Shown piece by piece: positions 37,210 through 46,414 of a stretch of DNA of 64,000 bases. The position numbers were made by a program, and so were the translations under genes. Position 1 is the first letter of the stretch; each line of letters opens with the position of its first letter. This stretch comes from Pseudomonas sp. PSB18 (GTDB taxonomy: Bacteria; Pseudomonadota; Gammaproteobacteria; Pseudomonadales; Pseudomonadaceae): positions 806,001 through 870,000 of the forward strand of contig NZ_NOIN01000001.1 in NCBI RefSeq assembly GCF_014596565.1. The letters run 5' to 3'. Under the pieces are notes generated by a model. It saw only the letters and a program-made list of their open reading frames with translations, did not search any database and had not been told where the DNA came from.

Positions 37210-37602
37210 TCAGCCCCTGTGCAACTTGCTCATCAACTCCGCCTCGGCCTGGGTCAAGCCACAGGCCTGGGTCAGTTCGTCGACACTGGCGCCCATGCCC
37301 ACCAGCCTTGCGGCCTGGGCAAAGGACAAGCTCGAGGGGTCGCGCTGTTCCAGTTGGGCCAGTTTGTCCGGTAACGGGCCGACCACGGCGCGCAGCTCAT
37401 GGATGGCTTCACCCATGCGCACGGTACCGTTCTGGTAATCGTCGACACGCTTGGCCAGGTCCCTGATGCGCTGATCACGCAGCGCATCGCCCTGAGCCTG
37501 TTGAGCGGCAATCTGCCGCTGGTCGCGTATATACGCCAGGAACATCGCCAACGTGCCTGCCCAGAAAAGGAACAGGACAACGACTGCTACCTCAAGAATC
37601 AA
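37210..37602 (-). CDS. DUF2802 membrane/coiled-coil protein of the chemotaxis operon
   Basis: A 130-residue protein. A single N-terminal membrane helix (about 3-24) is followed by a coiled-coil-like segment with many Gln and Arg (DQRQIAAQQAQGDALRDQR) and a C-terminal helix-turn-helix-like region (QAARLVGMGASVDELTQACGLTQAEAELM). The last part is the DUF2802 domain. It is the final gene of the minus-strand series cheA-cheB-motC-motD-parC-parP-cheW, a conserved position in Pseudomonas. Function unknown; a link to polar arrays is suggested only by position. Confidence 0.82.
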   Translation of the reverse strand: MILEVAVVVLFLFWAGTLAMFLAYIRDQRQIAAQQAQGDALRDQRIRDLAKRVDDYQNGTVRMGEAIHELRAVVGPLPDKLAQLEQRDPSSLSFAQAARLVGMGASVDELTQACGLTQAEAELMSKLHRG

Positions 37603-38088
37603 TCAGATACTCTCCAGTTCCGACCACTCTTCTTCGCTCATCATTTTTTCCAGCTCGACCAGAATCAGCAACTCGTTGTTCTTGTTGCAGACGCCCTGGA
37701 TGAACTTGGCCGACTCTTCGTTACCGACGTTAGGCGCGGTTTCGATTTCCGACTGACGCAAGTAAACCACTTCGGCCACGCTGTCGACCAGGATACCGAC
37801 CACTTGCTTGTCGGCCTCGATGATCACGATACGGGTGTTGTCGTTGACCTCGGTGGAATTCAGGCCAAAACGCTGGCGGGTGTCGATCACCGTGACCACG
37901 TTGCCCCGCAGGTTGATGATCCCCAGCACGTAGCTTGGCGCACCCGGAACCGGAGCGATCTCGGTGTAGCGCAGCACTTCCTGCACGCGCATCACGTTGA
38001 TGCCGTAGGTTTCGTTATCGAGTTTGAAGGTGACCCATTGCAGGATCGGATCTTCGGAACCCTTGAGAGACGACGCCTTATCATTCAT
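37603..38088 (-). CDS. cheW: Chemotaxis coupling protein CheW
   Basis: A 161-residue CheW-domain adaptor that joins methyl-accepting receptors to CheA. The domain runs from about 15 to 155, with YGINVMRVQEVLRYTEIAPVPGAP and IINLRGNVVTVIDTRQRFG segments typical of the family. It lies 70 nt after parP on the same strand and abuts the DUF2802 gene. Confidence 0.94.
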   Translation of the reverse strand: MNDKASSLKGSEDPILQWVTFKLDNETYGINVMRVQEVLRYTEIAPVPGAPSYVLGIINLRGNVVTVIDTRQRFGLNSTEVNDNTRIVIIEADKQVVGILVDSVAEVVYLRQSEIETAPNVGNEESAKFIQGVCNKNNELLILVELEKMMSEEEWSELESI

Positions 38089-38158
38089 ACCCTGACCCCT
38101 CGAAAAACCGCCTGTGGCGGTGTGTTCTGCGCCGTGACGCTGTGCGCCACCGGCTGTG

Positions 38159-39031
38159 TTATTTCGGTTTCTGGACCGGCTTGGTGCCGCCCAGGTGTTT
38201 TGCCCCGCCGCTGGCGATCAGTTCGGCCAGCTCGGAAACGTCCAGCAAGGCGCACATGTGCTCGATCACCGTACCCGCCAGCCATGGCCGTTGCCCTCGA
38301 TGGCTGCGCCACTTGATCTCGTTCGGGTCCAGACGCAGCGAACGGCTGACCTGGTGCACCGCCAATCCCCACTCGTAACCCTGGACCGAAATCACGTATT
38401 GCAGGCCCTGGCGAAAATCATCGCGATAACGGTCCGGCATCACCCAGCGCGCCGTATCCAGTACCTTCAGGTTGCCGGCCTGGCTCGGCAGGATTCCAAG
38501 GAACCAATCCGGCTGGCCAAACAACGGCGTCAATTCGTGCCCCGCCAGGGAGTAAATCGATCCCAGGCATACCAGCGGCACCGCCAGGGTCAACCCGGCC
38601 ACATCGAACAACAGGCACTCGAACGGCTCGGCGGCCCAGGCCGGACGGTCGTCCGTCTCTACCGGCGGCGGGGTATTGCTCGGTGGCAGATGGACTTCCA
38701 CCACCGGCGTCACCAGGCCCTGCAACAACGGTGCAACGGTGGAAACCGCAGCGAGCACCGGCGCAGGCGCCTCCATGACTTTCACCGATGGCCTGGCGAC
38801 CGGCGCCTCCACCGCTGCGGCAACCACGGGTTTGCGTGCATCACGGGCCTGCTCCTCGAGCACGGCTGCCTGAAACTCATCCAGCACACCTTCGGCTTCG
38901 ACGGGCGCGGGCAAAGCCTCGGGCACGCTCGGTTCCGGTGGCAATTCTTCGGTCGCTTCCTGCAACAGCCCGTCCAGGTAGGACTGCAGGGCCATTTGCG
39001 GACGCGAGGTTGTCTTGATCGGGCGGTTCAT
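38159..39031 (-). CDS. parP: CheW-domain protein ParP
   Basis: A 290-residue protein. The N-terminal half is acidic and Pro/Ala-rich and probably disordered. The C-terminal half (about 145-285) is a CheW-like domain, similar to the array-integration domain of Vibrio ParP. It follows parC by 80 nt and precedes cheW. In Vibrio, ParP stabilises polar chemotaxis arrays through CheA and receptors. The identity rests on order (parC-parP-cheW) and domain plan. Start ATG 39031 is favoured over an upstream in-frame GTG/ATG. Confidence 0.85.
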   Translation of the reverse strand: MNRPIKTTSRPQMALQSYLDGLLQEATEELPPEPSVPEALPAPVEAEGVLDEFQAAVLEEQARDARKPVVAAAVEAPVARPSVKVMEAPAPVLAAVSTVAPLLQGLVTPVVEVHLPPSNTPPPVETDDRPAWAAEPFECLLFDVAGLTLAVPLVCLGSIYSLAGHELTPLFGQPDWFLGILPSQAGNLKVLDTARWVMPDRYRDDFRQGLQYVISVQGYEWGLAVHQVSRSLRLDPNEIKWRSHRGQRPWLAGTVIEHMCALLDVSELAELIASGGAKHLGGTKPVQKPK

Positions 39032-39111
39032 GAAAACAGTGCACCGCATATGAACGTTATCGGCATGAATGCCATCAGACTTGAGCCTGCAGAGCTTTTA
39101 GACGCGTTCAA

Positions 39112-39903
39112 TCAGGCCACCTGCTGAGGAACAAGCTGCTGGGCCAGCAGGTGCTTGAGCAAAGCCCGGTAAGCCAGCACGCCACGGCTTTTGCCATCGA
39201 ACTGGGAAGGGGTTACGCCAGCGCGGCTGGCATCGCGCAAGCGCGTGTCGACCGGGATGTAGCCTTGCCAGATGTCATCCGGGTACATGTCCCGCAACAC
39301 CCGCAGGGTCCCCATGGACGCCTGGGTACGGCGGTCGAACAGGGTCGGCACGATATTGAACGCCAGCGACTGCTTGCGTGAGCGGTTGACCATCGCCAGG
39401 GTGTTGACCATCCGCTCCAGCCCCTTGACCGCCAGGTGCTCGGTCTGCACCGGGATCACCAGTTGCTGGCTGGCCGCCAAGGCATTGACCATCAACAAAC
39501 CCAGCAGGGGTGGACTGTCGATGATCGCGTAATCGAAATCCTGCCACAGTTGCGCCAGACTCTTGGCGATCACCAGGCCCAACCCGCCCTGTCCCGGCGA
39601 CTGCCGCTCCAGGGTGGCCAGCGCGGTGCTCGACGGCAACAGGGAAATCCGCTCGTCGCTGGTGGACAGCAGCAACTGCCCCGGCAAGCCTTCAGGCACA
39701 CTGCCCCGGTGCAGGAACAGGTCGTAGTTGCTGTGCTCCAGGCTATCGGGATCGTAGCCAAAATAGCTGGTCATCGAGCCATGGGGGTCCAGGTCGACAA
39801 TGACCACACGCTTGCCCGCCTCGGCCAGTAATCCGGCTAAAGCGATGGAAGAAGTGGTTTTACCCACGCCACCTTTTTGATTGGCAACTGCCCAGACTCT
39901 CAT
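39112..39903 (-). CDS. parC: ParA-like ATPase ParC (chemotaxis array positioning)
   Basis: A 263-residue ParA/MinD family ATPase. It starts with the deviant Walker A KGGVGKTTS (about 10-18), then VIVDLDPHGS and the YAIIDSPPLLG switch region. In Vibrio and Pseudomonas the ParC homologue next to parP and cheA directs polar placement and inheritance of chemotaxis arrays; it is not a plasmid or chromosome partition ParA because no parB is nearby. It lies between motD and parP. Confidence 0.87.
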   Translation of the reverse strand: MRVWAVANQKGGVGKTTSSIALAGLLAEAGKRVVIVDLDPHGSMTSYFGYDPDSLEHSNYDLFLHRGSVPEGLPGQLLLSTSDERISLLPSSTALATLERQSPGQGGLGLVIAKSLAQLWQDFDYAIIDSPPLLGLLMVNALAASQQLVIPVQTEHLAVKGLERMVNTLAMVNRSRKQSLAFNIVPTLFDRRTQASMGTLRVLRDMYPDDIWQGYIPVDTRLRDASRAGVTPSQFDGKSRGVLAYRALLKHLLAQQLVPQQVA

Positions 39904-39952
39904 TCAGATCGTTCCTCCCGGCCGAAACAGGTCCGGCCGAGAAATAGCTCGG

Positions 39953-40837
39953 TTATAAAGCGGGTGACGGAGAATTGACGGCGCTCTGTCTTCCCGGTGT
40001 CTTGACCGGGGTCGGTGCAGTTTGTGTGCCAGCCCGCTTCAATGCAGCGTCCGGTGTTGCGTTGGCCGTACCGGTACCGGTCAGGCTGCGGCGTACATCA
40101 AGGTTGCGCGACACCACCAGCACCACGCGCCGATTTTTCGCCCGCCCTTCGACGGTGGCGTTATTGGCCACCGGCTGAAACTCGCCATACCCCACCGACG
40201 CCAGGCGACCGGGGTTCACACCCTGCATGGCAAGCATGCGGACGATGCTCGCCGAACGCGCCGAAGACAGCTCCCAGTTGGTCGGGTACTGCGCGGTGCG
40301 GATCGGCTGGTCATCCGTGAACCCTTCCACATGGATCGGGTTGTCGAACGGTTTCAGGATCGTCGCCACCTTGTCGATGATGTGGAACGCCATGTCGCTG
40401 GGCATGGCGTCGCCACTGCCGAACAAGAGGCTGGAGTTGAGTTCGATCTCCACCCACAGCTCGTTGCCGCGCACGGTCATCTGGTTGGAGCTGATCAGGT
40501 CGCCGAATGCCGCGCTGATGTCGTCGGCGATGCTTTTCAACGGATCACTGCCACCGGCAATGCCAGCATCGACCTGTTCGGCGTCGCGGACCAACGGCTT
40601 GGCCGGCGTGGTCGTCTTGGGCCGCTCGTCGCCAATGGGAATCGGCTTGAGCGCGCGGTCCGAGTCGGTGAAGACGCCGATCAGCGCTTCGGAGATGACC
40701 TTGTATTTGCCCTCGTTGACCGAGGAAATCGAATACATGACCACGAAAAAGGCGAACAGCAACGTGATGAAGTCGGCGTAGGACACCAGCCAACGCTCAT
40801 GGTTGACGTGCTCTTCATGATTCCGGCGACGCGCCAT
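39953..40837 (-). CDS. motD: Flagellar stator protein MotD (MotB-like)
   Basis: A 294-residue stator subunit. A basic N-terminus (MARRRNHEEHVNHERWL) and one membrane helix with the proton-site Asp in VSYADFITLLFAFF are followed by a periplasmic OmpA-like peptidoglycan-binding domain (about 130-245: VEGFTDDQPI and NRRVVLVVSR). The C-terminal tail is Thr/Pro-rich. With MotC it forms the second, H+-dependent stator of pseudomonads. It starts 15 nt after motC. Confidence 0.93.
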   Translation of the reverse strand: MARRRNHEEHVNHERWLVSYADFITLLFAFFVVMYSISSVNEGKYKVISEALIGVFTDSDRALKPIPIGDERPKTTTPAKPLVRDAEQVDAGIAGGSDPLKSIADDISAAFGDLISSNQMTVRGNELWVEIELNSSLLFGSGDAMPSDMAFHIIDKVATILKPFDNPIHVEGFTDDQPIRTAQYPTNWELSSARSASIVRMLAMQGVNPGRLASVGYGEFQPVANNATVEGRAKNRRVVLVVSRNLDVRRSLTGTGTANATPDAALKRAGTQTAPTPVKTPGRQSAVNSPSPAL

Positions 40838-40852
40838 GGTCCATTACTCCCA

Positions 40853-41593
40853 TTAATCCATGAAGCCCTGGAGCTTCAATTCAATGGAGCGCGGATTCTC
40901 ACCTTCGGCGATCGACAGGATTCCTTCCAGCAACATTTCGCGATAACGCGACTGGCGCAAGGCAATGGATTTGAGTTTGGCGGCGATCGGCAACAACACC
41001 AGGTTGGCACTGGCCACGCCATAGATGGTGGCGACGAACGCCACGGCAATGCCGCTACCCAACTGCGAGGGGTCGGCCAGGTTGCCCATGACGTGGATCA
41101 GACCCATTACCGCACCAATGATGCCGATAGTTGGTGCATAGCCGCCCATGCTTTCGAAAACCTTGGCCGCTTCGATATCGCGGCTTTCCTGGGTATAGAA
41201 ATCCACTTCCAGGATGCTGCGGATGGCTTCCGGCTCGGCACCGTCCACCAGTAACTGCAGACCTTTTCGCGAATAGTTGTCAGGTTCGGCATCGGCCACA
41301 CCTTCCAGACCGAGCAAGCCTTCCTTGCGGGCGGTCAGGCTCCAGTTCACGACGCGATCGATACCGCCGGCCAGGTCGACCCGCGGTGGAAACAGAATCC
41401 AGACCAGCACCTGCATAGCGCGCTTGAACGCACTCATCGGCGACTGCAGCAGCGCGGCGCCGATGGTGCCACCGAGCACGATCAGCGCCGCCGGGCCATT
41501 GGCCAGGGCGCCGAGATGACCGCCTTCCAGATAGTTGCCACCAATGATGGCGACGAACGCCATGATGATGCCGATCAGGCTGAGGACATCCAT
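40853..41593 (-). CDS. motC: Flagellar stator protein MotC (MotA-like)
   Basis: A 246-residue inner-membrane protein with four helices, MotA/TolQ/ExbB family: [59 protein letters not shown] and SGIAVAFVATIYGVASANL. It makes the outer ring of the proton channel with MotD. The start ATG 41593 overlaps the cheB stop as TAATG; an upstream in-frame GTG (41602) is less likely. Confidence 0.93.
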   Translation of the reverse strand: MDVLSLIGIIMAFVAIIGGNYLEGGHLGALANGPAALIVLGGTIGAALLQSPMSAFKRAMQVLVWILFPPRVDLAGGIDRVVNWSLTARKEGLLGLEGVADAEPDNYSRKGLQLLVDGAEPEAIRSILEVDFYTQESRDIEAAKVFESMGGYAPTIGIIGAVMGLIHVMGNLADPSQLGSGIAVAFVATIYGVASANLVLLPIAAKLKSIALRQSRYREMLLEGILSIAEGENPRSIELKLQGFMD

Positions 41594-42717
41594 TACAGGC
41601 ACGCCTCGACCAGGTATTTACCGATGTCGTCCAACCCGTACACCGCGTCGGCCAGGTCCGCTTTGACAATCGCCATCGGCATGCCATAGATCACGCAACT
41701 GGCTTCGTCCTGGGCCCAGATCGCACTGCCACCCTGCTTGAGCAGGCGGGCACCTTCGCGACCATCGGCCCCCATGCCGGTCAGCACCACCGCCAGAACT
41801 TTGTCACCGTAGGATTTGGCTGCGGAACCGAAGGTAATGTCTACACAGGGCTTGTAGTTCAGGCGCTCGTCGCCCGGGAGGATTTTCACCGCGCCGCGAC
41901 CGTCGACCATCATCTGCTTGCCACCCGGGGCCAGCAGCGCCAGGCCCGGCCGCAGGATATCGCCGTCCTCGGCCTCCTTGACGCTGATGCGACACAACTT
42001 GTCCAGGCGTTCGGCGAACGCCTTGGTAAAGGCCGCGGGCATGTGCTGGATCAACACAATGGGAGCCGGGAAGTTGGCTGGCAACTGGGTCAGCACCCGC
42101 TGCAGCGCCACCGGCCCACCGGTGGACGTGCCGATGGCAACCAGCTTGTAGGCCTTGCGCTTGGGTGCCGGCGACGACGCGCTGGCCGGGGCCGAACGTG
42201 CGGGCGCAGGGGTCGGGGCACTGCGTACCGGGGGCGGATTGAAACTGCCCGACGATGGCGCAGGACTCGGTGCAGCCACAGGCGCAGGGGCCGCCGGGGT
42301 GTAGGCACTCACGCGGCGGTTGCTGCGGGAAATGCTGTGGACCTTCTCGCACAGCAACTGCCGAACCTTGTCGGGGTTGCGCGAGATGTCTTCGAAGTTC
42401 TTCGGCAGGAAATCCACCGCACCGGCGTCCAGCGCGTCGAGGGTGACACGAGCGCCTTCGTGGGTCAGGGACGAGAACATCAATACCGGAGTCGGGCAGC
42501 GCTGCATGATATGCCGCACCGCCGTGATGCCATCCATCATTGGCATCTCATAGTCCATGGTGATCACGTCCGGCTTGAGTGCCAGGGCCTGATCGATTGC
42601 CTCTTTACCATTAGTTGCGGTACCGACGACCTGAATCGTCGTGTCCGCCGAGAGAATTTCCGAGACGCGGCGGCGGAAGAACCCCGAATCGTCCACCACC
42701 AGGACTTTAACTACCAT
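41593..42717 (-). CDS. cheB: Chemotaxis methylesterase CheB
   Basis: A 374-residue response regulator-methylesterase. The receiver domain (1-120) has Asp55 in [12 protein letters not shown] as phosphorylation site. A 60-residue Pro/Ala/Ser linker (about 135-188) leads to the catalytic domain with Ser198 in GTSTGGP, His225 in IQHMPAAF and Asp318 in [10 protein letters not shown]. It removes methyl groups from receptors to reset sensing. ATG 42717 ([12 protein letters not shown]) is used; an in-frame upstream start lacks support. Confidence 0.94.
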   Translation of the reverse strand: MVVKVLVVDDSGFFRRRVSEILSADTTIQVVGTATNGKEAIDQALALKPDVITMDYEMPMMDGITAVRHIMQRCPTPVLMFSSLTHEGARVTLDALDAGAVDFLPKNFEDISRNPDKVRQLLCEKVHSISRSNRRVSAYTPAAPAPVAAPSPAPSSGSFNPPPVRSAPTPAPARSAPASASSPAPKRKAYKLVAIGTSTGGPVALQRVLTQLPANFPAPIVLIQHMPAAFTKAFAERLDKLCRISVKEAEDGDILRPGLALLAPGGKQMMVDGRGAVKILPGDERLNYKPCVDITFGSAAKSYGDKVLAVVLTGMGADGREGARLLKQGGSAIWAQDEASCVIYGMPMAIVKADLADAVYGLDDIGKYLVEACL

Positions 42718-42765
42718 AAACACTCCGTTAGACGAGGCGTGGCGCCAGGCCACGCCCCTCCAGAA

Positions 42766-45045
42766 TCAAATACGCCGCGCGGCGTAACGCTTGAGCATGC
42801 TCGGTACATCGAGGATCAGCGCGATGCGGCCGTCGCCGGTGATGGTGGCGCCGGACATGCCCGGGGTGCCCTGGAGCATCTTGCCCAACGGCTTGATGAC
42901 CACTTCTTCCTGGCCGACGAGCTGGTCGACGACGAAGCCGATCCGCTGGGTGCCCACCGAAAGGATCACCACGTGGCCCTCGCCCTGCTCCACATGCGCC
43001 GCGGAGCTGACCAGCCAACGCTTGAGGTAGAACAACGGCAGTGCCTTGTCCCGCACGATCACCACTTCCTGGCCGTCCACCACGTTGGTGCGCGACAGGT
43101 CGAGGTGGAAGATCTCGTTGACGTTGACCAGCGGGAAAGCGAACGCCTGGTTGCCCAGCATCACCATCAGGGTCGGCATGATCGCCAGGGTCAGCGGGAC
43201 CTTGATGAGGATCTTCGAGCCCGAGCCTTTGACCGAGTGGATGTTGATCGAACCGTTGAGCTGGGAAATCTTGGTTTTCACCACGTCCATCCCCACGCCA
43301 CGACCCGACACGTCGGAAATCTCGGTCTTGGTCGAAAAGCCAGGGGCGAAGATCAGGTTGTAGCACTCGGTGTCGCTCAGGCGGTCGGCGGCGTCCTTGT
43401 CCATCACGCCGCGTTTGACGGCGATGGCACGCAGCACTTCGGGGTCCATGCCTTTGCCGTCGTCGGAGATCGACAGCAGGATGTGGTCACCCTCCTGCTC
43501 GGCGGCCAGGATCACCTTGCCGCTGCGGACCTTGCCCGCGGCTTCGCGTTCTTCCGGCGACTCGATGCCATGGTCGACCGCGTTGCGCACCAAGTGGACC
43601 AGCGGGTCGGCCAGGGCCTCGACAAGGTTTTTGTCGAGGTCGGTTTCTTCACCCACCAGTTCCAGGTTGATTTCTTTCTTGAGCTGGCGAGCCAGGTCAC
43701 GTACCAGGCGCGGGAAGCGCCCGAAGACTTTCTTGATCGGCTGCATCCGGGTCTTCATGACCGCGGTCTGCAGATCGGCCGTAACCACGTCGAGGTTCGA
43801 CACGGCCTTGGACATGGCTTCGTCCTGGCTGTTGAGGCCCAGGCGCACCAGACGGTTACGCACCAACACCAGCTCGCCGACCATGTTCATGATCTCGTCC
43901 AGGCGCGCGGTGTCGACCCGAACGGTGGTCTCGGCTTCACTGGTCGGTTTTTCCGCCGGTGCAGACGCGGCCGGTGCACGGGCTGGCGCAGGCGCAGCGG
44001 CGGCGGCAGGCTTCGGCGCGGGGGCCGGCGTCTCGGCCTTGGGTTCAGGTGCCTTGGCGGCTGGTTTTGGCGCGGCCTTGGCGGCCGGTGCGGCAGCTGG
44101 CGCAGCAGAGCCCGTGCCGACTTCGCTGAACTTGCCTTTGCCGTGCAGATCGTCGAGCAGGGATTCGAATTCCTGGTCGGTGATCAGGTCGCTACCGGCC
44201 GCTGCGGCGGCTGGCTTGCTCGGGGCCGGCGTGGAGGCAATGGCCGACTCCAGTGCATCAACGGCAAAAGTACCCTTGCCATGCAACTGATCGAGCAAGG
44301 CTTCGAATTCATCGTCGGTGATGTCGGAACTGTCGCCTGCGGTTTTCGGCGCGGCTGGGGTTGGGGCCGCCGGCGGGACAACCGCATCGACGGCGAACTG
44401 GCCCTTGCCGTGCAGCTGATCGAGCAGCGATTCGAACTCCGCATCGGTGATTTCATCGCTGGCCGCGCCGGTATCGGCGGGCGCAGTCGCTACCGGAGCC
44501 TTGGCCTGGGCCTGGGCTTCGGCCTTGACGGCACTCAGGGAGTCCAGCAACTGTTCGAATTCGTTATCGGTAATATCGCCCGATTCCTCGGCGACTGGCT
44601 CCTCGACAGCAGGTTCTTCGACCATGGTCTCGACCGGAGCGGCTTCGTCAGCCGATTGCGGCTCGGCCAGGCGCGACAGCGCGGCGAGCAACTCAGGCGT
44701 GGCGGCGGTGATCGGCGAACGGTCACGCACCTCGCTGAACATGCTGTTGACCGCGTCCAGCGCTTCGAGCACCACGTCCATCAACTCCGAATCCACGCGA
44801 CGCTCACCCTTGCGCAGGATGTCGAACACGTTCTCGGCAATGTGGCAGCACTCCACCAGCTCGTTGAGCTGAAGGAAGCCGGCGCCTCCTTTTACAGTGT
44901 GGAAACCGCGAAAGATTGCATTGAGCAGATCCGCATCATCCGGTCGGCTTTCCAGCTCGACCAATTGTTCGGAGAGTTGCTCTAGAATCTCGCCGGCCTC
45001 AACCAGGAAATCCTGAAGGATCTCTTCATCGGCGCCGAAGCTCAT
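42766..45045 (-). CDS. cheA: Chemotaxis histidine kinase CheA
   Basis: A 759-residue CheA. P1 (about 1-105) has the phospho-His49 in FHTVKGGAGF. A long linker (about 106-370) contains four copies of ITDxEFExLLDxLHGKG (from 156, 197, 241 and 286), then a Pro/Ala-rich stretch. P3 dimerisation (about 372-430), P4 ATPase (N-box HLVRNAVDHGIES at 484-496, DDGKGMD 528-534, GRGVGMD 581-587) and P5 CheW-like (612-759) follow. No canonical P2 fold is recognised between P1 and P3. It phosphorylates CheY and CheB. The gene lies between cheZ and cheB; the usual order of Pseudomonas cluster I is kept. Confidence 0.95.
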   Translation of the reverse strand: MSFGADEEILQDFLVEAGEILEQLSEQLVELESRPDDADLLNAIFRGFHTVKGGAGFLQLNELVECCHIAENVFDILRKGERRVDSELMDVVLEALDAVNSMFSEVRDRSPITAATPELLAALSRLAEPQSADEAAPVETMVEEPAVEEPVAEESGDITDNEFEQLLDSLSAVKAEAQAQAKAPVATAPADTGAASDEITDAEFESLLDQLHGKGQFAVDAVVPPAAPTPAAPKTAGDSSDITDDEFEALLDQLHGKGTFAVDALESAIASTPAPSKPAAAAAGSDLITDQEFESLLDDLHGKGKFSEVGTGSAAPAAAPAAKAAPKPAAKAPEPKAETPAPAPKPAAAAAPAPARAPAASAPAEKPTSEAETTVRVDTARLDEIMNMVGELVLVRNRLVRLGLNSQDEAMSKAVSNLDVVTADLQTAVMKTRMQPIKKVFGRFPRLVRDLARQLKKEINLELVGEETDLDKNLVEALADPLVHLVRNAVDHGIESPEEREAAGKVRSGKVILAAEQEGDHILLSISDDGKGMDPEVLRAIAVKRGVMDKDAADRLSDTECYNLIFAPGFSTKTEISDVSGRGVGMDVVKTKISQLNGSINIHSVKGSGSKILIKVPLTLAIMPTLMVMLGNQAFAFPLVNVNEIFHLDLSRTNVVDGQEVVIVRDKALPLFYLKRWLVSSAAHVEQGEGHVVILSVGTQRIGFVVDQLVGQEEVVIKPLGKMLQGTPGMSGATITGDGRIALILDVPSMLKRYAARRI
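44134..44580 (-). repeat. Four tandem motif repeats in the CheA linker
   Basis: Within cheA, residues 156-172, 197-215, 241-258 and 286-304 repeat the motif ITDxEFExLLDxLHGKG, spaced 41, 43 and 46 residues apart; the first copy is degenerate after the LLDSL part. Flanks are Ala/Pro-rich and probably disordered. The core EFExLL resembles the CheY-binding peptide in FliM (EIDALL) and the CheZ C-terminus (VDDLL). See findings. Confidence 0.85.
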
Positions 45046-45069
45046 TAATGGGGTGCTCCTAAAACAGGG

Positions 45070-45858
45070 CTAAAATCCAAGGCTGGACAGCAAATCGTCC
45101 ACATCGTCCTGACCGGACATAACGTCTTCTCTTTTATCGGCATGAATTTGCGGACCTTCACCCTGAGAGAGATGTTTTTGTGGATCTTTTTCAGCAAGCA
45201 TCGCTTCACGGTCGTGCTCGATGCCCGCAAAGCGGTCGACCTGGCTGGCCATCAACACCAATTTGAGCAAATTGCTTTCGACTTCGGTGACCAATTGGGT
45301 AACGCGCTTGATCACCTGGCCGGTCAGGTCCTGATAGTCCTGGGCCAGCAGAATATCGTTGAGGTTGCTCGCGACCGCGCGGTTATCCGCGCTGCTGCGT
45401 GTCAGAAAACCGTCAACCCGACGAGCCAGGTCGCGGAATTCTTCCGCACCGACTTCTCGACGCATGAAACGGCCCCAGTCGGCGCTCAAGGCCTGGGCTT
45501 CATCGCCAAGGCCATTGACCAGCGGCGTGGCGCTTTCCACCAGGTCCATGGTGCGGTTGGCGGCGGCCTCGGTCAGCTTGACCACGTAGGACAGCCGCTC
45601 GGTCGCGTCAGTGATCTGCGAGACCTCCTCGGCCTGGGGCATGTTCGGATCGATCTGGAAATTGACGATCGCGCTGTGCAATTCACGGGTGAGCTTGCCG
45701 ACTTCCTGGTACAGACCACGATCCCGGGTCTGATTGAGCTCGTGGATCATCTGGACAGCATCGCCGAAACGACCTTTTTCAAGGCTGTCGACCAGTTCGC
45801 GGGCATGTTTTTTAAGGGTCGATTCGAAATCGCCCATTGAAGCTTCGTTATTCTCCAT
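45070..45858 (-). CDS. cheZ: CheY-P phosphatase CheZ
   Basis: A 262-residue helical phosphatase. The catalytic pair Asp177/Gln181 lies in AQDYQDLTGQVIKR, matching D143/Q147 of E. coli CheZ. The C-terminus (GQDDVDDLLSSLGF) is the CheY-binding tail. It speeds CheY-P breakdown at the pole. It lies between cheY and cheA, 18 nt after cheY. Confidence 0.94.
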   Translation of the reverse strand: MENNEASMGDFESTLKKHARELVDSLEKGRFGDAVQMIHELNQTRDRGLYQEVGKLTRELHSAIVNFQIDPNMPQAEEVSQITDATERLSYVVKLTEAAANRTMDLVESATPLVNGLGDEAQALSADWGRFMRREVGAEEFRDLARRVDGFLTRSSADNRAVASNLNDILLAQDYQDLTGQVIKRVTQLVTEVESNLLKLVLMASQVDRFAGIEHDREAMLAEKDPQKHLSQGEGPQIHADKREDVMSGQDDVDDLLSSLGF

Positions 45859-45876
45859 AGCTCCCCCGTGGCGCCG

Positions 45877-46248
45877 TTAACCGATGCGTTCGAAGATCTT
45901 TTCGATCTTTTCTTTCAACGCCTGGGCCGTGAAGGGTTTGACCACGTAGCCGTTCACACCGGCTTGGGCCGCTTCGATGATCTGCTCGCGCTTGGCTTCG
46001 GCGGTGACCATCAGCACTGGAAGGTGCTTGAGTTTTTCATCGGCGCGCACATGGCGCAGCAAGTCGATACCGGTCATGCCAGGCATGTTCCAGTCAGTCA
46101 CCAGAAAGTCGATGCTTCCGCTGTTGAGAACCGGGATGGCAGTGGTGCCATCGTCGGCCTCGACCGTGTTGGTGAACCCAAGGTCACGCAACAGGTTTTT
46201 TATGATCCGCCGCATCGTTGAAAAGTCATCAACAATGAGGATTTTCAT
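45877..46248 (-). CDS. cheY: Chemotaxis response regulator CheY
   Basis: A 123-residue single-domain receiver. Acidic pocket DD (7-8), phospho-acceptor Asp52 in [11 protein letters not shown], Thr in MVTAEAK and Lys in VVKPFTA are all present. CheY-P binds FliM to change flagellar rotation. ATG 46248 is used; a TTG 24 nt upstream is in frame. It is preceded by a 142-166 nt gap after fliA where a sigma-28 promoter would be expected, but only weak candidates are seen. Confidence 0.95.
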   Translation of the reverse strand: MKILIVDDFSTMRRIIKNLLRDLGFTNTVEADDGTTAIPVLNSGSIDFLVTDWNMPGMTGIDLLRHVRADEKLKHLPVLMVTAEAKREQIIEAAQAGVNGYVVKPFTAQALKEKIEKIFERIG

Positions 46249-46414
46249 GTTCTTGTCCAATTCGACCTCCAAGCAGTCTTAAACGCGTGCAGCACCTGAA
46301 CGCGCCATTTCAATCAATCCGGTACAGCATTCGACAACGGCTTGGGGCACAACGGATCGAGACTGCGTAACACATGCCACGCAAACCCTGTTCGCAACCT
46401 CCCCGCACCGATTG

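Noticed and set aside
39112..39903. Plasmid or chromosome partition ParA
   Set aside because: No parB or parS-like site nearby; the flanking motD, parP and cheW genes point to chemotaxis array positioning.
42043..44985. A 980-codon open frame on the plus strand opposite cheB and cheA
   Set aside because: It mirrors high-GC coding on the other strand, has no start signal or family motif, and its composition is Arg/His/Gly-rich shadow sequence.
46249..46414. Possible sigma-28 or sigma-54 promoter before cheY
   Set aside because: GCCGTTGT and a GG-N10-GC pair (TGGCATGTGTTACGCA) are present, but the first lacks a proper -35 and the second lacks TTGC, so neither is reported as a feature.
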